Source: Hyphomicrobium sp. CS1GBMeth3
Lineage (GTDB): Bacteria; Pseudomonadota; Alphaproteobacteria; Rhizobiales; Hyphomicrobiaceae
Length of the DNA: 64,000 nt
Assembly (NCBI RefSeq): GCF_900117455.1
Contig: NZ_FPHO01000002.1
Location: 992,001-1,056,000 of the forward strand
Reading direction: 5' to 3'
Within the stretch, counting starts at the first letter, position 1; each line of letters begins with the position of its first letter. Positions 42,542 through 49,763 of this stretch are shown piece by piece. Both the position numbers and the translations under genes were made by a program. Below the pieces are notes generated by a model, which saw only the letters and a list, made by a program, of their open reading frames with translations, was not told where the DNA came from and did not search any database.

Positions 42542-44440
42542 ATGGCCAAAGACGCGGGGTTAACCCGAAGAAATGCCTTGAAACTTGGGCTTGCCGGAGC
42601 CGCTGGGGCGGCGGGGCTCAAGGGGGCTGAGGCCGCAGCGGGGGGCACCAACAAAGGTACCACGGGAAAGCGCAGGCCGAACATCCTGTTCCTGCTCGTC
42701 GACGAACAGCGTTTTCCGACCGTCTACGAAAGTGCAGCGCTCAAGGAGTTTCGCGCCAAGTACCTGCCCGCACAAGGGCGCCTCGCCCGATCCGGCGTCA
42801 GCTTTCAGCGCCACTACGTGGCGTCGGTTGCGTGCGTGCCGAGCCGCACGTCGCTCTACACGGGCCACTACCCGTCGCTGCATGGGGCCGCCAATACGGA
42901 CGGCGCCGCCAAAGCCGCCAACGACCCCGACATGCACTGGCTGCTGCCGGGCTCCGTGCCGACGTTCGGGCACTACCTACGCCACGCCGGCTACCGCACC
43001 ATCTGGAAGGGCAAGTGGCACGTCACGGAGTCCGACCTCAAGGTGCCGGGCACCGAGCAGGTGATCACCAGCTACGACGAGACCGGCGTCACGGACCCGG
43101 AAAAGGAGGCCATCTACCTCAACGCCGACGCGCTCGACCCGTTCGGGTTCTCGGGCTGGGTGGGGCCTGAGCCGCATGGCTCTGATCCGCTGCGGTCCGG
43201 CTCGTCCGCGGGCCAGGGGCGGCAGGCGCGCGACCCGGCGATTGCGGCGCAGGTGGTCCAGGCCCTCAAGGATTTGCATGCCTCGGAGGACAACTCGCCC
43301 TGGTTCCTGATGGCTTCGTTCACGAACCCTCACGACATCGCGTTGTGGGGCTTCTTCTCCAACCTGGCGGCCGAGCAGCAGGCAGCGTACGACTTCAGCG
43401 TGCCGGACTTCGTGCCGGAGGAGGTGTTCGACCGCAGCCTGTTCGGGCGCACGCGGCTCGAGAAGCTCGACGACAAGCCGTCGTGCCAGAGGTCGTACAA
43501 GGACGCCTACAGCAAGTTCATGCAGCCCGCCTTCGCGAGCCGTGAATACTACCGCTTCTACTACCGACTGCATGCCGACGTTGACCGGCATCTGGCCCAG
43601 GTGCTGGCCGCGCTCGACGCGACGCGCTTTGCGAGCAACACCATCATCGTGTTCACCTCCGATCACGGCGACATCCTCGGCGCGCACGGCGGATTGCATC
43701 AGAAATGGTACATGGCCTACGAGGAGGCGACGCGGGTGCCGCTCGTCGTCGTGCTGCCGCAGCAGAAGACGCCGCGCGCGGTGCCGATCCCGACCAGCCA
43801 TATCGACATCGCGCCGACGTTGCTCGGTCTTGCCGGCGTCGATCACAATGCCGTGCGCGAGGCGATCGCGCCGAGCTTCACCGACCCGCTGCCACTCGTG
43901 GGGCGCGATCTCTCGCCTCTGATCCGTGGCGAGGTGGCCGCGGAGAAGATTTCCGAGCCGATCTACTTCATGACGGACGACGATCCGAGCCGCGGCCTCG
44001 ACCAGAAGAACTTCATCGGGCTCACGTATGATTCCGTGGCGCAGCCCAACCATGTCGAGACGGTGATTACGCAGATCAACGGCGAAGTCTGGAAGTACTC
44101 GCGTTATTTCGATCATCCCCGCTACTGGAGCGCGCCCGGCACGCCCGGCGCGGAGGGCGTGCGCGACGTGGTCAACACGTTCAAAGGTCGGGAAGGCGAC
44201 GAGGAAGGTAGCGCGCGGCGCATCTACGAGGAGCGCGTCAAGACGGAGCCGGTGCCGAGCGAGTACGAAATGTACAACATCACGGCCGATCCGATGGAGC
44301 TCGAGAATCTCGCCGGCAAGCCGGAGTGGAAGGAGCGTGAAGGCGCACTCCGCGAACTGCTCGTGGAGCAGTGCGCGCGCAAGCGGCTGGTGCCGAAGAG
44401 CGGTCCTGTGCCGGGCGAGGTCGGCTGCCGGAAGGTATAG
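42542..44440 (+). CDS. Sulfatase with Tat-type signal
   Basis: A 632-residue alkaline-phosphatase-fold sulfatase. The N-terminus 'LTRRNALKLGLAGAAGAAG' is a Tat signal, so it is exported folded. The formylglycine site is Cys98 in 'CVPSRTSLYTG', the type I motif C-x-P-S-R; metal ligands include Asp54 (LLVDEQR) and 'FTSDHGDILGAHG'. 'WKGKWHV' and 'ASFTNPHDIALWG' fit the family. The substrate, an aryl or sugar sulfate ester or choline sulfate, is not resolved. Activity would need a formylglycine-generating enzyme, not seen in the window. Confidence 0.88.
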   Translation: MAKDAGLTRRNALKLGLAGAAGAAGLKGAEAAAGGTNKGTTGKRRPNILFLLVDEQRFPTVYESAALKEFRAKYLPAQGRLARSGVSFQRHYVASVACVPSRTSLYTGHYPSLHGAANTDGAAKAANDPDMHWLLPGSVPTFGHYLRHAGYRTIWKGKWHVTESDLKVPGTEQVITSYDETGVTDPEKEAIYLNADALDPFGFSGWVGPEPHGSDPLRSGSSAGQGRQARDPAIAAQVVQALKDLHASEDNSPWFLMASFTNPHDIALWGFFSNLAAEQQAAYDFSVPDFVPEEVFDRSLFGRTRLEKLDDKPSCQRSYKDAYSKFMQPAFASREYYRFYYRLHADVDRHLAQVLAALDATRFASNTIIVFTSDHGDILGAHGGLHQKWYMAYEEATRVPLVVVLPQQKTPRAVPIPTSHIDIAPTLLGLAGVDHNAVREAIAPSFTDPLPLVGRDLSPLIRGEVAAEKISEPIYFMTDDDPSRGLDQKNFIGLTYDSVAQPNHVETVITQINGEVWKYSRYFDHPRYWSAPGTPGAEGVRDVVNTFKGREGDEEGSARRIYEERVKTEPVPSEYEMYNITADPMELENLAGKPEWKEREGALRELLVEQCARKRLVPKSGPVPGEVGCRKV

Positions 44441-44462
44441 GGGCGCTTCGCTCAAGCGCCCC
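44440..44462 (+). repeat. Stem-loop after the sulfatase gene
   Basis: GGGGCGCTT (44440-44448) and AAGCGCCCC (44454-44462) form a perfect 9-bp stem with a CGCTC loop, starting in the stop codon. No T-run follows, so terminator function is uncertain. Confidence 0.55.
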
Positions 44463-44503
44463 TAGGGAAGCGATAGCTCTGAGCGAGACTTTTCCGGACT
44501 TCG

Positions 44504-45133
44504 TCAGCCCGGGGCCTGGACGTTGAGGTCGGCGGGCTGGCTGAAGGTGCCGTCGAACAGGCGCTTCTCGGCGTCATCCCCCTTTACCACCACGTTGCGC
44601 GCCGGCAGGCCGGTCCCCTTGTCGATGTAGAGCGTCTGAATGTTGTCGGGCCCGGCGGCAGACTGGTTGTCACCCTTGGCCTTCTCTTCGACGACGGCCG
44701 GGAGCTTCGCCTTATAAGCCAAGTACGGCTTGCCCTCGAACGTGGTTTCGCCCAGGCACTCGTACTCGAGCGTGCTCTTCGACGGCTGGGCGACAGTTTC
44801 CTTCAGCTGCTTGGAGATTACCTCGGCGAAATTGGCCGGCACCTCGGTCCATCCCTGTCCCTGGTTGGACCAAACCTTGTCGCCGATGGCAATGGTTTCC
44901 ATCTTTGCCGGCGAGTTGCCGAGGCTCACGCGCTGGTGCATGCGGTCGGGCAGGATGTAGTCGACGGTCATGCTGAGCGAGCCCTGCTGCTCGTTGACGA
45001 TCTTCGTCTCAAGGCGGAACCCTTTACCGCTGCGCAGTTTGGAGAAGGCCTGATCGACCTCGTCCTTGCAGCTGGCGTTTGCCGCGCCAGTGAGCCCAAG
45101 CATCAAAGCCGGAACAATCAGAAAGCGGACCAC
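44504..45133 (-). CDS. Exported protein of unknown function, LolA/LprG-like pattern
   Basis: A 209-residue protein with a signal peptide (about residues 1-20, ending ANA) and two cysteines. The mature part alternates beta strands: 'FRLETKIVNEQQGSLSMTVDYILPDRMHQRVSLG', 'AIGDKVWSNQGQGWTEVP', and 'TLYIDKGTGLPARNVV', the pattern of half-barrel lipid carriers such as LolA; this is an inference. A GTG start at 45133 is chosen since GGGAGAG lies 7 bases before it and it gives a proper signal peptide; a longer frame to 45235 has none. Confidence 0.7.
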   Translation of the reverse strand: MVRFLIVPALMLGLTGAANASCKDEVDQAFSKLRSGKGFRLETKIVNEQQGSLSMTVDYILPDRMHQRVSLGNSPAKMETIAIGDKVWSNQGQGWTEVPANFAEVISKQLKETVAQPSKSTLEYECLGETTFEGKPYLAYKAKLPAVVEEKAKGDNQSAAGPDNIQTLYIDKGTGLPARNVVVKGDDAEKRLFDGTFSQPADLNVQAPG

Positions 45134-45410
45134 AGAACTCTCCCTAGCCACGTTATTTTTGCTGGGGTTCTGCGGCCATGCGACGGCGATGTCATGGCAG
45201 AAAGGACGGGGATAAATTCCCGACGACCAGGGCAATTTGCCTTTGTGATCTCAGACGGCGCCTTGCGTGTCAGCGTTTACGGATGCGGCGTTTCAGAGAA
45301 AGAGGAGACCGGCCCCGGGCCCGCCATAGCCACGTTCCGGCGAGCGGGGCACGTTTGCGAGCCTGGAACCGGTCATTCCGGGCGGCGGGGGATGCGCCGC
45401 TGTCGGATCC

Positions 45411-46103
45411 TTATTCGTTGGCCAGATCTGTCAGCCGGTCGATGTCGCACAGGTGAACGGTGGTGCCGCCCTGCTCGACCTCGATGACGCCCATCTCGCG
45501 CAGCTTGGTCAACGTGCGGCTCACGGTTTCTATGGTCAGTCCCAACAGATCCGCGATGTCGCTGCGCCGCATGGCGAGCTTGACCTCATCCCTGTCGCGG
45601 TTGTCCGAGCGACGGTGAAGGGCAAGCAGGAACGCGACGACGCGTTCGACCGCGCTGCGCTGTCCGACAGTGACCAAGAGGCTGCGCGCGGCGACAAGAT
45701 CCTGGCAGACCGACTTGTAGAGCTTGAGGGCGAGCGAGGCGTCCTTCTCCGCGAGGCTCTCAAGGGCCGAAGCCGAGAGGCAGCGGACGCGAGAGGGGCA
45801 AGTGGCCTGAGCGCTCATGATGTGCTCGCCGATCATGCCGAGGCCGATGTAGTCGCCGGGATAGGCGAAGTCGATGATGCGGCGGCGGCCGTCGTAGAGC
45901 GTCTTGTAGATGGCGATCACGCCTTCCTCGACGCGGTAGACGTGTGTGCGGGGATCGCCCTCGCAGTAGACATGCTCCTTCGGATGGACCCGGCGCTCGG
46001 ACGCCTGGGTGAGCCTGTCCTCCAGCATCGTCTGGCTGTCGGCCGAGCGGGACATGGAAGACTTCAGATAAGGGCGGGTTTTGAATTCGGTGGTCGCGAG
46101 CAT
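45411..46103 (-). CDS. Crp/Fnr family regulator, FixK-like
   Basis: A 230-residue activator with a cyclic-nucleotide-binding-like fold and a C-terminal helix-turn-helix. 'IETVSRTLTKLRE' carries the Glu-x2-Ser-Arg pattern that reads TTGAT-N4-ATCAA, as in FNR and FixK. The N-terminal four-cysteine oxygen-sensing cluster of FNR is missing, so it is closer to FixK or to redox-independent relatives and would need another signal. Three candidate boxes occur in the window, one 1:1 with the consensus before ccoN. GGAGGAGAG precedes the ATG. Confidence 0.88.
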   Translation of the reverse strand: MLATTEFKTRPYLKSSMSRSADSQTMLEDRLTQASERRVHPKEHVYCEGDPRTHVYRVEEGVIAIYKTLYDGRRRIIDFAYPGDYIGLGMIGEHIMSAQATCPSRVRCLSASALESLAEKDASLALKLYKSVCQDLVAARSLLVTVGQRSAVERVVAFLLALHRRSDNRDRDEVKLAMRRSDIADLLGLTIETVSRTLTKLREMGVIEVEQGGTTVHLCDIDRLTDLANE

Positions 46104-46248
46104 CGTCTCTCCTCCGCCGCGTCGGCCCTGCTGGCCGGGGTGTGATGGGGGAATTAAACGTGCGTTGCGAACCGGCAGTATGCGCAGTGCGTGACGAATT
46201 GTGAGAGTTTGTAACCGCCCTCGTTTTGGGGGTTATGAGCGCAAGCGC

Positions 46249-46262
46249 ATGATCCCAATCAA
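46249..46262 (+). promoter_or_regulatory. FNR/FixK-like box before the hemerythrin-like gene
   Basis: ATGATCCCAATCAA matches TTGAT-N4-ATCAA at 9 of 10 positions. It is centred about 31 bp before a -10-like TAAGAT (46285-46290), the class II activator layout, and 60 bp before the hemerythrin-like start. Confidence 0.55.
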
Positions 46263-46321
46263 GCCCGCATGGTGGCTGCGACATTAAGATTGGCCGACGT
46301 CAAACAAACCCAGGCCAGTCA

Positions 46322-46873
46322 ATGCCATCTCACGACGCCAGATCCGCCCGGCACGTGCTGGACCTTAACCAACGGATCGCGACCGATCGCCATCTGCAGA
46401 TGGAGCTCGACAAAGGTATGGACAGCCTTGCCGCAGGCGCGGAGGCAAACACACGTCAGCGCTTGGCGCGCGTGCTCTCGACCGTGCTCGAACCCGCATG
46501 GCTCGAGCATACGAGCTTCCAGAGCGACGCTTTGTTTCCGCTTGTCGTCAAATATCATGGTGCAGCGACGGATATGCGCAATCTCCTTGCGCAACTCAGT
46601 CACGAACACGAGGAGATCTCCCACTGTCATCGCGATGTGTCGGTGTTCCTCGGCAATGTCATTGCCGGACGACGCGGCGTGGAGTCCGGCCTCAGCGCCT
46701 GCCTGCTCCGGACCGTTGCACTGCGGCGCAACCATTACGCGACGGAGACGGCGCTTACGCTCATGCTTCCGAATGCGCTCGATGAAGCCGATTGCGACAC
46801 GCTCGATCACTGGACGCGCAACCGCGCTGGAGTCGGTTTCCCGGTCAACCTGATCCTGGATATCTGGGATTGA
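46322..46873 (+). CDS. Hemerythrin-like domain protein
   Basis: A 183-residue, all-helical protein with histidine/acid placements of the hemerythrin-like fold: His63 with Asp69 ('EHTSFQSDALFP'), the 'SHEHEEISH' stretch (94-101), and His138/Glu142 ('NHYATETALTLMLP'). Such proteins bind a di-iron site and sense or carry oxygen or nitric oxide. The match is by pattern, weaker than for classical family members. It is divergent from the Fnr-type regulator gene, with an FNR-like box between them. Confidence 0.7.
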   Translation: MPSHDARSARHVLDLNQRIATDRHLQMELDKGMDSLAAGAEANTRQRLARVLSTVLEPAWLEHTSFQSDALFPLVVKYHGAATDMRNLLAQLSHEHEEISHCHRDVSVFLGNVIAGRRGVESGLSACLLRTVALRRNHYATETALTLMLPNALDEADCDTLDHWTRNRAGVGFPVNLILDIWD

Positions 46874-46903
46874 AGTCCGCCACTCAGATTGAAAATCGGC
46901 GAC

Positions 46904-47206
46904 TCAGCAGACGGCGGGGGCGCAAAGCTCGATCGAAAACTTCTGGTGCTTGCGCTTGCGCGTGAAATTGAACTCCCGGCCGTCGATGCAGGAGATGCGA
47001 CCGTCGACGCCGAACTCGTCGCCGAGTGGGATCTCCTGGTAGGCGATCACCTCATTGAGTTGGCACGCCCTCTCACTCTTGAGCTGTGTCTCGAGGACAA
47101 TGCGCCAGTGCGGCTCGGCGGGAAGGTTCTCATCGTCCGCGTGAAGCGCGGCCGGAGCCAGAACCACGAACGTCGAGACGATGGCGGCGTAGCGAAGCGT
47201 CGGCAT
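46904..47206 (-). CDS. Small exported protein of unknown function
   Basis: A 100-residue protein with a signal peptide (about residues 1-23, ending LHAD) and four cysteines in the mature part (CQ, SCIDG, ELCAP, VC), which suggests disulfides in the periplasm. 'VIAYQEIPLGDEFGVDGRISCIDGREFNFTRKRKHQKF' has no family I recognise. Start codon is uncertain among three close ATGs (47248, 47215, 47206); the last gives a normal signal peptide. Confidence 0.6.
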   Translation of the reverse strand: MPTLRYAAIVSTFVVLAPAALHADDENLPAEPHWRIVLETQLKSERACQLNEVIAYQEIPLGDEFGVDGRISCIDGREFNFTRKRKHQKFSIELCAPAVC

Positions 47207-47265
47207 GGAGGTCATCCCAACTCGTTGTTTCCGGAAGACAGTCGCCACTTCATGGGCGATGCGCT

Positions 47266-47279
47266 TTGACCTATGTCAA
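47266..47279 (+). promoter_or_regulatory. FNR/DNR-like box TTGAC-N4-GTCAA
   Basis: TTGACCTATGTCAA is a perfect dyad of the Crp/Fnr half-site class with C in place of T at the fifth position. It lies 77 bp before the DUF805 gene and 60 bp from the small exported protein gene, between their divergent starts. Confidence 0.5.
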
Positions 47280-47355
47280 ACCGGCCCGCGCCAGGCCCGC
47301 CTAGGGTCGTCACGTCCGGCTCAACAGATTTTCAACGGCAAGCCGAGAGGCGCAC

Positions 47356-47787
47356 ATGAGCGGCTATCTCATCGATCTCTTCTTTTCACTGAAAGGCCGT
47401 GTGGGGCGACGGGACTGGATCGTCTCGACGCTGGTTGTTGCGTTCCTTGCCGTTGTCGGCGTCTGGCTCTTCAACGACGACGGCTTCGACGAAAGCCTCA
47501 ATGCGGTTTCCGGGGCGCCGACCATGGCGGCCTTTCTTTGGGTTGCGCTCGGCCTCTTCGTGTTCACGGCGCTCTCCGTGAAGCGCCTGCGGGATGGGGC
47601 CAGTTCAGCCTGGCTCGTCCACACTCTCTGGATTCCAGGCGCGATCGCGCTCATCGGCTGGGGCCTTGGCGCATTCTCTGGCCCCGACGTGCGCGCGGAT
47701 GCGTCTCTCGCACTCCCCGCTCTGGCGGTGATCGCCCTTCCGGCCATTGCCCGCTGCGCCGTGCGGCCAACGAGTGAGGCGACGTAA
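47356..47787 (+). CDS. DUF805 membrane protein
   Basis: A 143-residue inner-membrane protein of the DUF805 family, seen from 'LFFSLKGRVGRRDWIVSTLVV' and the following 'ALSVKRLRDGASSAWL'; about four membrane segments. Function is unknown. Its stop codon overlaps the next start (TAATG), so it is translated with the SafE-type gene. Confidence 0.87.
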   Translation: MSGYLIDLFFSLKGRVGRRDWIVSTLVVAFLAVVGVWLFNDDGFDESLNAVSGAPTMAAFLWVALGLFVFTALSVKRLRDGASSAWLVHTLWIPGAIALIGWGLGAFSGPDVRADASLALPALAVIALPAIARCAVRPTSEAT

Positions 47788-48536
47788 TGGAACTCGGCCT
47801 GCTTTGGCCATTCGCAGCGGGCGGGTTCGCGCTCGGTCTCGCCAGCACGCTGCATTGCGCTGGCATGTGCGGGGGGATTGCGTCGGGGCTCCTGCATTTC
47901 GGGGCGCCGCGCAACGCCGTGGAAGGCGCCTCGCTCGCCTCGCTGACCCACGCAGGACGGATCACCTCCTACATTGCCGCGGGGGCGTTTGTGGGTGCGC
48001 TTGGCGCGCCCGTGCTCGGATGGCTCGACCGCGACACCGCGTTCCGGCTCGCGCAGTGGGCGGGCGCGGTGGCGCTAATGTGGATCGGGTTGTCGACTGC
48101 CGGCCTGCTACCGCCGCTCGCGGCACTGGACCGCCTGCTGGCGCCGCTCTCCGGCGTGCTGGCACGTGCCGCGCGCCCGTTTCCAAACCGATACGTTACC
48201 GCGATCGCCGGCGGCCTCGCCTGGGGCCTCATGCCGTGCGCCATGGTCTACGGCGCGCTCTTCACGGCCATGCTCAGCGGCTCTGCGATCGGTGGCGGAG
48301 CCGTGATGGTGGCGTTCGGAATTGGCACTCTGCCGGGCCTCCTGATCACGACGGCGGGCTTTGGGGCGCTGGTACGGAGCGCGCGCGGAAACTGGCGTGT
48401 CGCCGCCGGGCTCGCGATTGCGACGTTGGGCTTCCTTACGGTCTGGATCCCCCACAACCACCTGAGCCCGATCTGCGCACCGAGCGAGCAGGCTGCGTTG
48501 ACGGATATCAACGCACGCCCTTCGCTGCTACCCTAG
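47787..48536 (+). CDS. SafE/DsbD-2-type membrane protein, possible copper-related
   Basis: A 249-residue protein with six to seven membrane helices, of the TauE/SafE (DsbD_2) group. 'FALGLASTLHCAGMCGGIASGL' and 'AWGLMPCAMVYGALFTA' have cysteines in the conserved places. Relatives near cbb3 oxidase genes take part in copper delivery or cytochrome maturation, so a similar role is inferred here; two cytochrome genes follow. It overlaps the DUF805 gene. Confidence 0.8.
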   Translation: MELGLLWPFAAGGFALGLASTLHCAGMCGGIASGLLHFGAPRNAVEGASLASLTHAGRITSYIAAGAFVGALGAPVLGWLDRDTAFRLAQWAGAVALMWIGLSTAGLLPPLAALDRLLAPLSGVLARAARPFPNRYVTAIAGGLAWGLMPCAMVYGALFTAMLSGSAIGGGAVMVAFGIGTLPGLLITTAGFGALVRSARGNWRVAAGLAIATLGFLTVWIPHNHLSPICAPSEQAALTDINARPSLLP

Positions 48537-48581
48537 CGTTTCTCGTGGCGTTAGACTCGTTGCTCATCGGAGACCCGTTCC

Positions 48582-48914
48582 ATGCGACTTGCAATGATCG
48601 CCGCAGCGTTTGCGCTCTATGCCGTCCCGGCCCCGGCGCTGGCCCAGCAGCTCGGGAACGCGGAGAAGGGTCTTGCCTACGCGCGTGCGCACTGTGGCGA
48701 ATGCCACGGCGTGGAGCGTGAGGCGGAGGATTTCTCGCCCAACGCCGATGCCCCCGATTTCTCTGTTGTCGCGAATACACCCGGCATGACCGAGCGCGCG
48801 CTTGCGGTCTGGCTGCAGACGTCGCACCCGACGATGCCAAATCTCATTGTTCCGGAAGAGGCGCGCGACGACGTCATCGCCTACATCATGAGCCTCAAGG
48901 CGCCTAAGCCATGA
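48582..48914 (+). CDS. Small class I cytochrome c
   Basis: A 110-residue exported electron carrier with a signal peptide (residues 1-21, ending ALAQ) and one haem site, Cys38-x-x-Cys41-His42 (CGECH). Met in 'HPTMPNLIV' is the likely sixth ligand. Its stop overlaps the start of the next cytochrome (ATGA). A partner oxidase is not proven; a cbb3 oxidase is encoded 13 kb away. Confidence 0.9.
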   Translation: MRLAMIAAAFALYAVPAPALAQQLGNAEKGLAYARAHCGECHGVEREAEDFSPNADAPDFSVVANTPGMTERALAVWLQTSHPTMPNLIVPEEARDDVIAYIMSLKAPKP

Positions 48915-49234
48915 AGGGGCAGAGCTTCGCCTTCGCCGCGCTCGCGCTGCTGATGGCGGAAACTGCATCGGCGCAGCCCGACCGGGTTGAGCTTGGCCGC
49001 CAAGCGCTCGAATCGCGTTGCAGCCGCTGTCACGCAATCGGGGCGGAGGGCGCGAGCCCGCATAGCGAGGCGCCACCTTTCCGCGATGTCGTGAAGCGCT
49101 ATCCGCCCGAAGCGCTCGAGGAGTCGCTGGCCGAGGGGATCGCATCCGGACACCCCGACATGCCGGAGTTCGTTCTGGCCCCGGAAGAGATCGATGGCGT
49201 CGTCGCGTACCTCAATACTCTTTCCGACAATTAA
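48911..49234 (+). CDS. Small class I cytochrome c, second of a pair
   Basis: A 107-residue exported cytochrome with a signal peptide (about residues 1-21, ending ASAQ), a haem site Cys37-x-x-Cys40-His41 (CSRCH) and the sixth-ligand Met in 'HPDMPEFVL'. It overlaps the preceding cytochrome gene by 4 bp, so both are probably made from one mRNA with the DUF805 and SafE genes. Confidence 0.9.
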   Translation: MKGQSFAFAALALLMAETASAQPDRVELGRQALESRCSRCHAIGAEGASPHSEAPPFRDVVKRYPPEALEESLAEGIASGHPDMPEFVLAPEEIDGVVAYLNTLSDN

Positions 49235-49260
49235 GCCTACCGGGCCGCTAGGCTTTGACT

Positions 49261-49632
49261 TTAGTCGAGGTCTGTCACGGCGCGTACGAGGAAGGCACGG
49301 AGAATGCCGTCGCTTTCCTTGATCGAAATATACTCTCCCGGGATGAAGCGATGCTTGTCGAGCTTGAAGCCCGGCTCGTCATCACTCGATTGTGCGGGGT
49401 CGTAGTCAAAGGCCCAATTCCCGTCCGGGAGATGCACGAGATGGCCGAGTTGGCTCGACTCGTGGGCCCAGAAGCGCTTGACGCGGCAGCGGTCACGGGT
49501 TTTGCGCCATTCGGCCGCGTCGAGATAGCCTGCGGCATCAAGAGGCGCCACGAACTCGTATCCTCGGTCGCGGCTGCCCGTGGGAAACTCATGATCGCGC
49601 GCAAGCTCCAGGCGCACATGCCTCAGCGTCAT
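49261..49632 (-). CDS. Conserved protein of unknown function
   Basis: A 123-residue protein with no signal peptide and no family I recognise. 'LRHVRLELARDHEFPTGSRDRGYEFVAPLD', 'RFWAHESSQLGHLVHLPDGNWAFDYDP' and 'HRFIPGEYISIKESDG' look like a compact beta-rich cytoplasmic domain. AAGGAG lies 6 bases before the ATG at 49632, which makes this start much better than the one eight codons upstream. It is convergent with the cytochrome pair. Confidence 0.75.
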   Translation of the reverse strand: MTLRHVRLELARDHEFPTGSRDRGYEFVAPLDAAGYLDAAEWRKTRDRCRVKRFWAHESSQLGHLVHLPDGNWAFDYDPAQSSDDEPGFKLDKHRFIPGEYISIKESDGILRAFLVRAVTDLD

Positions 49633-49763
49633 GCAAAGCTCCTTGTTCGACCCCATCCTCTTGATCTAAGGCTCGAACCCGTGTGACGTTGATGCCAATC
49701 GAGCTCCAGCCGGCGGGAGCCCCCATCGTCAGCGCCCGGACAGCCGGCCGAGGTGGCAGCGAC

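Noticed and set aside
42977..44455. 492-codon open frame on the minus strand
   Set aside because: Antisense to the sulfatase gene, no ribosome site and no family similarity.
49255..49268. FNR-like sequence TTGACTTTAGTCGA
   Set aside because: It lies at the convergent 3' ends of two genes, where an activator site is unlikely, and has one mismatch.
49640..49720. Sequence resembling a tRNA T-arm (GGGTTCGAGCC) on the minus strand
   Set aside because: Only two or three base pairs form the T-stem and no acceptor, D or anticodon arms can be fitted around it.
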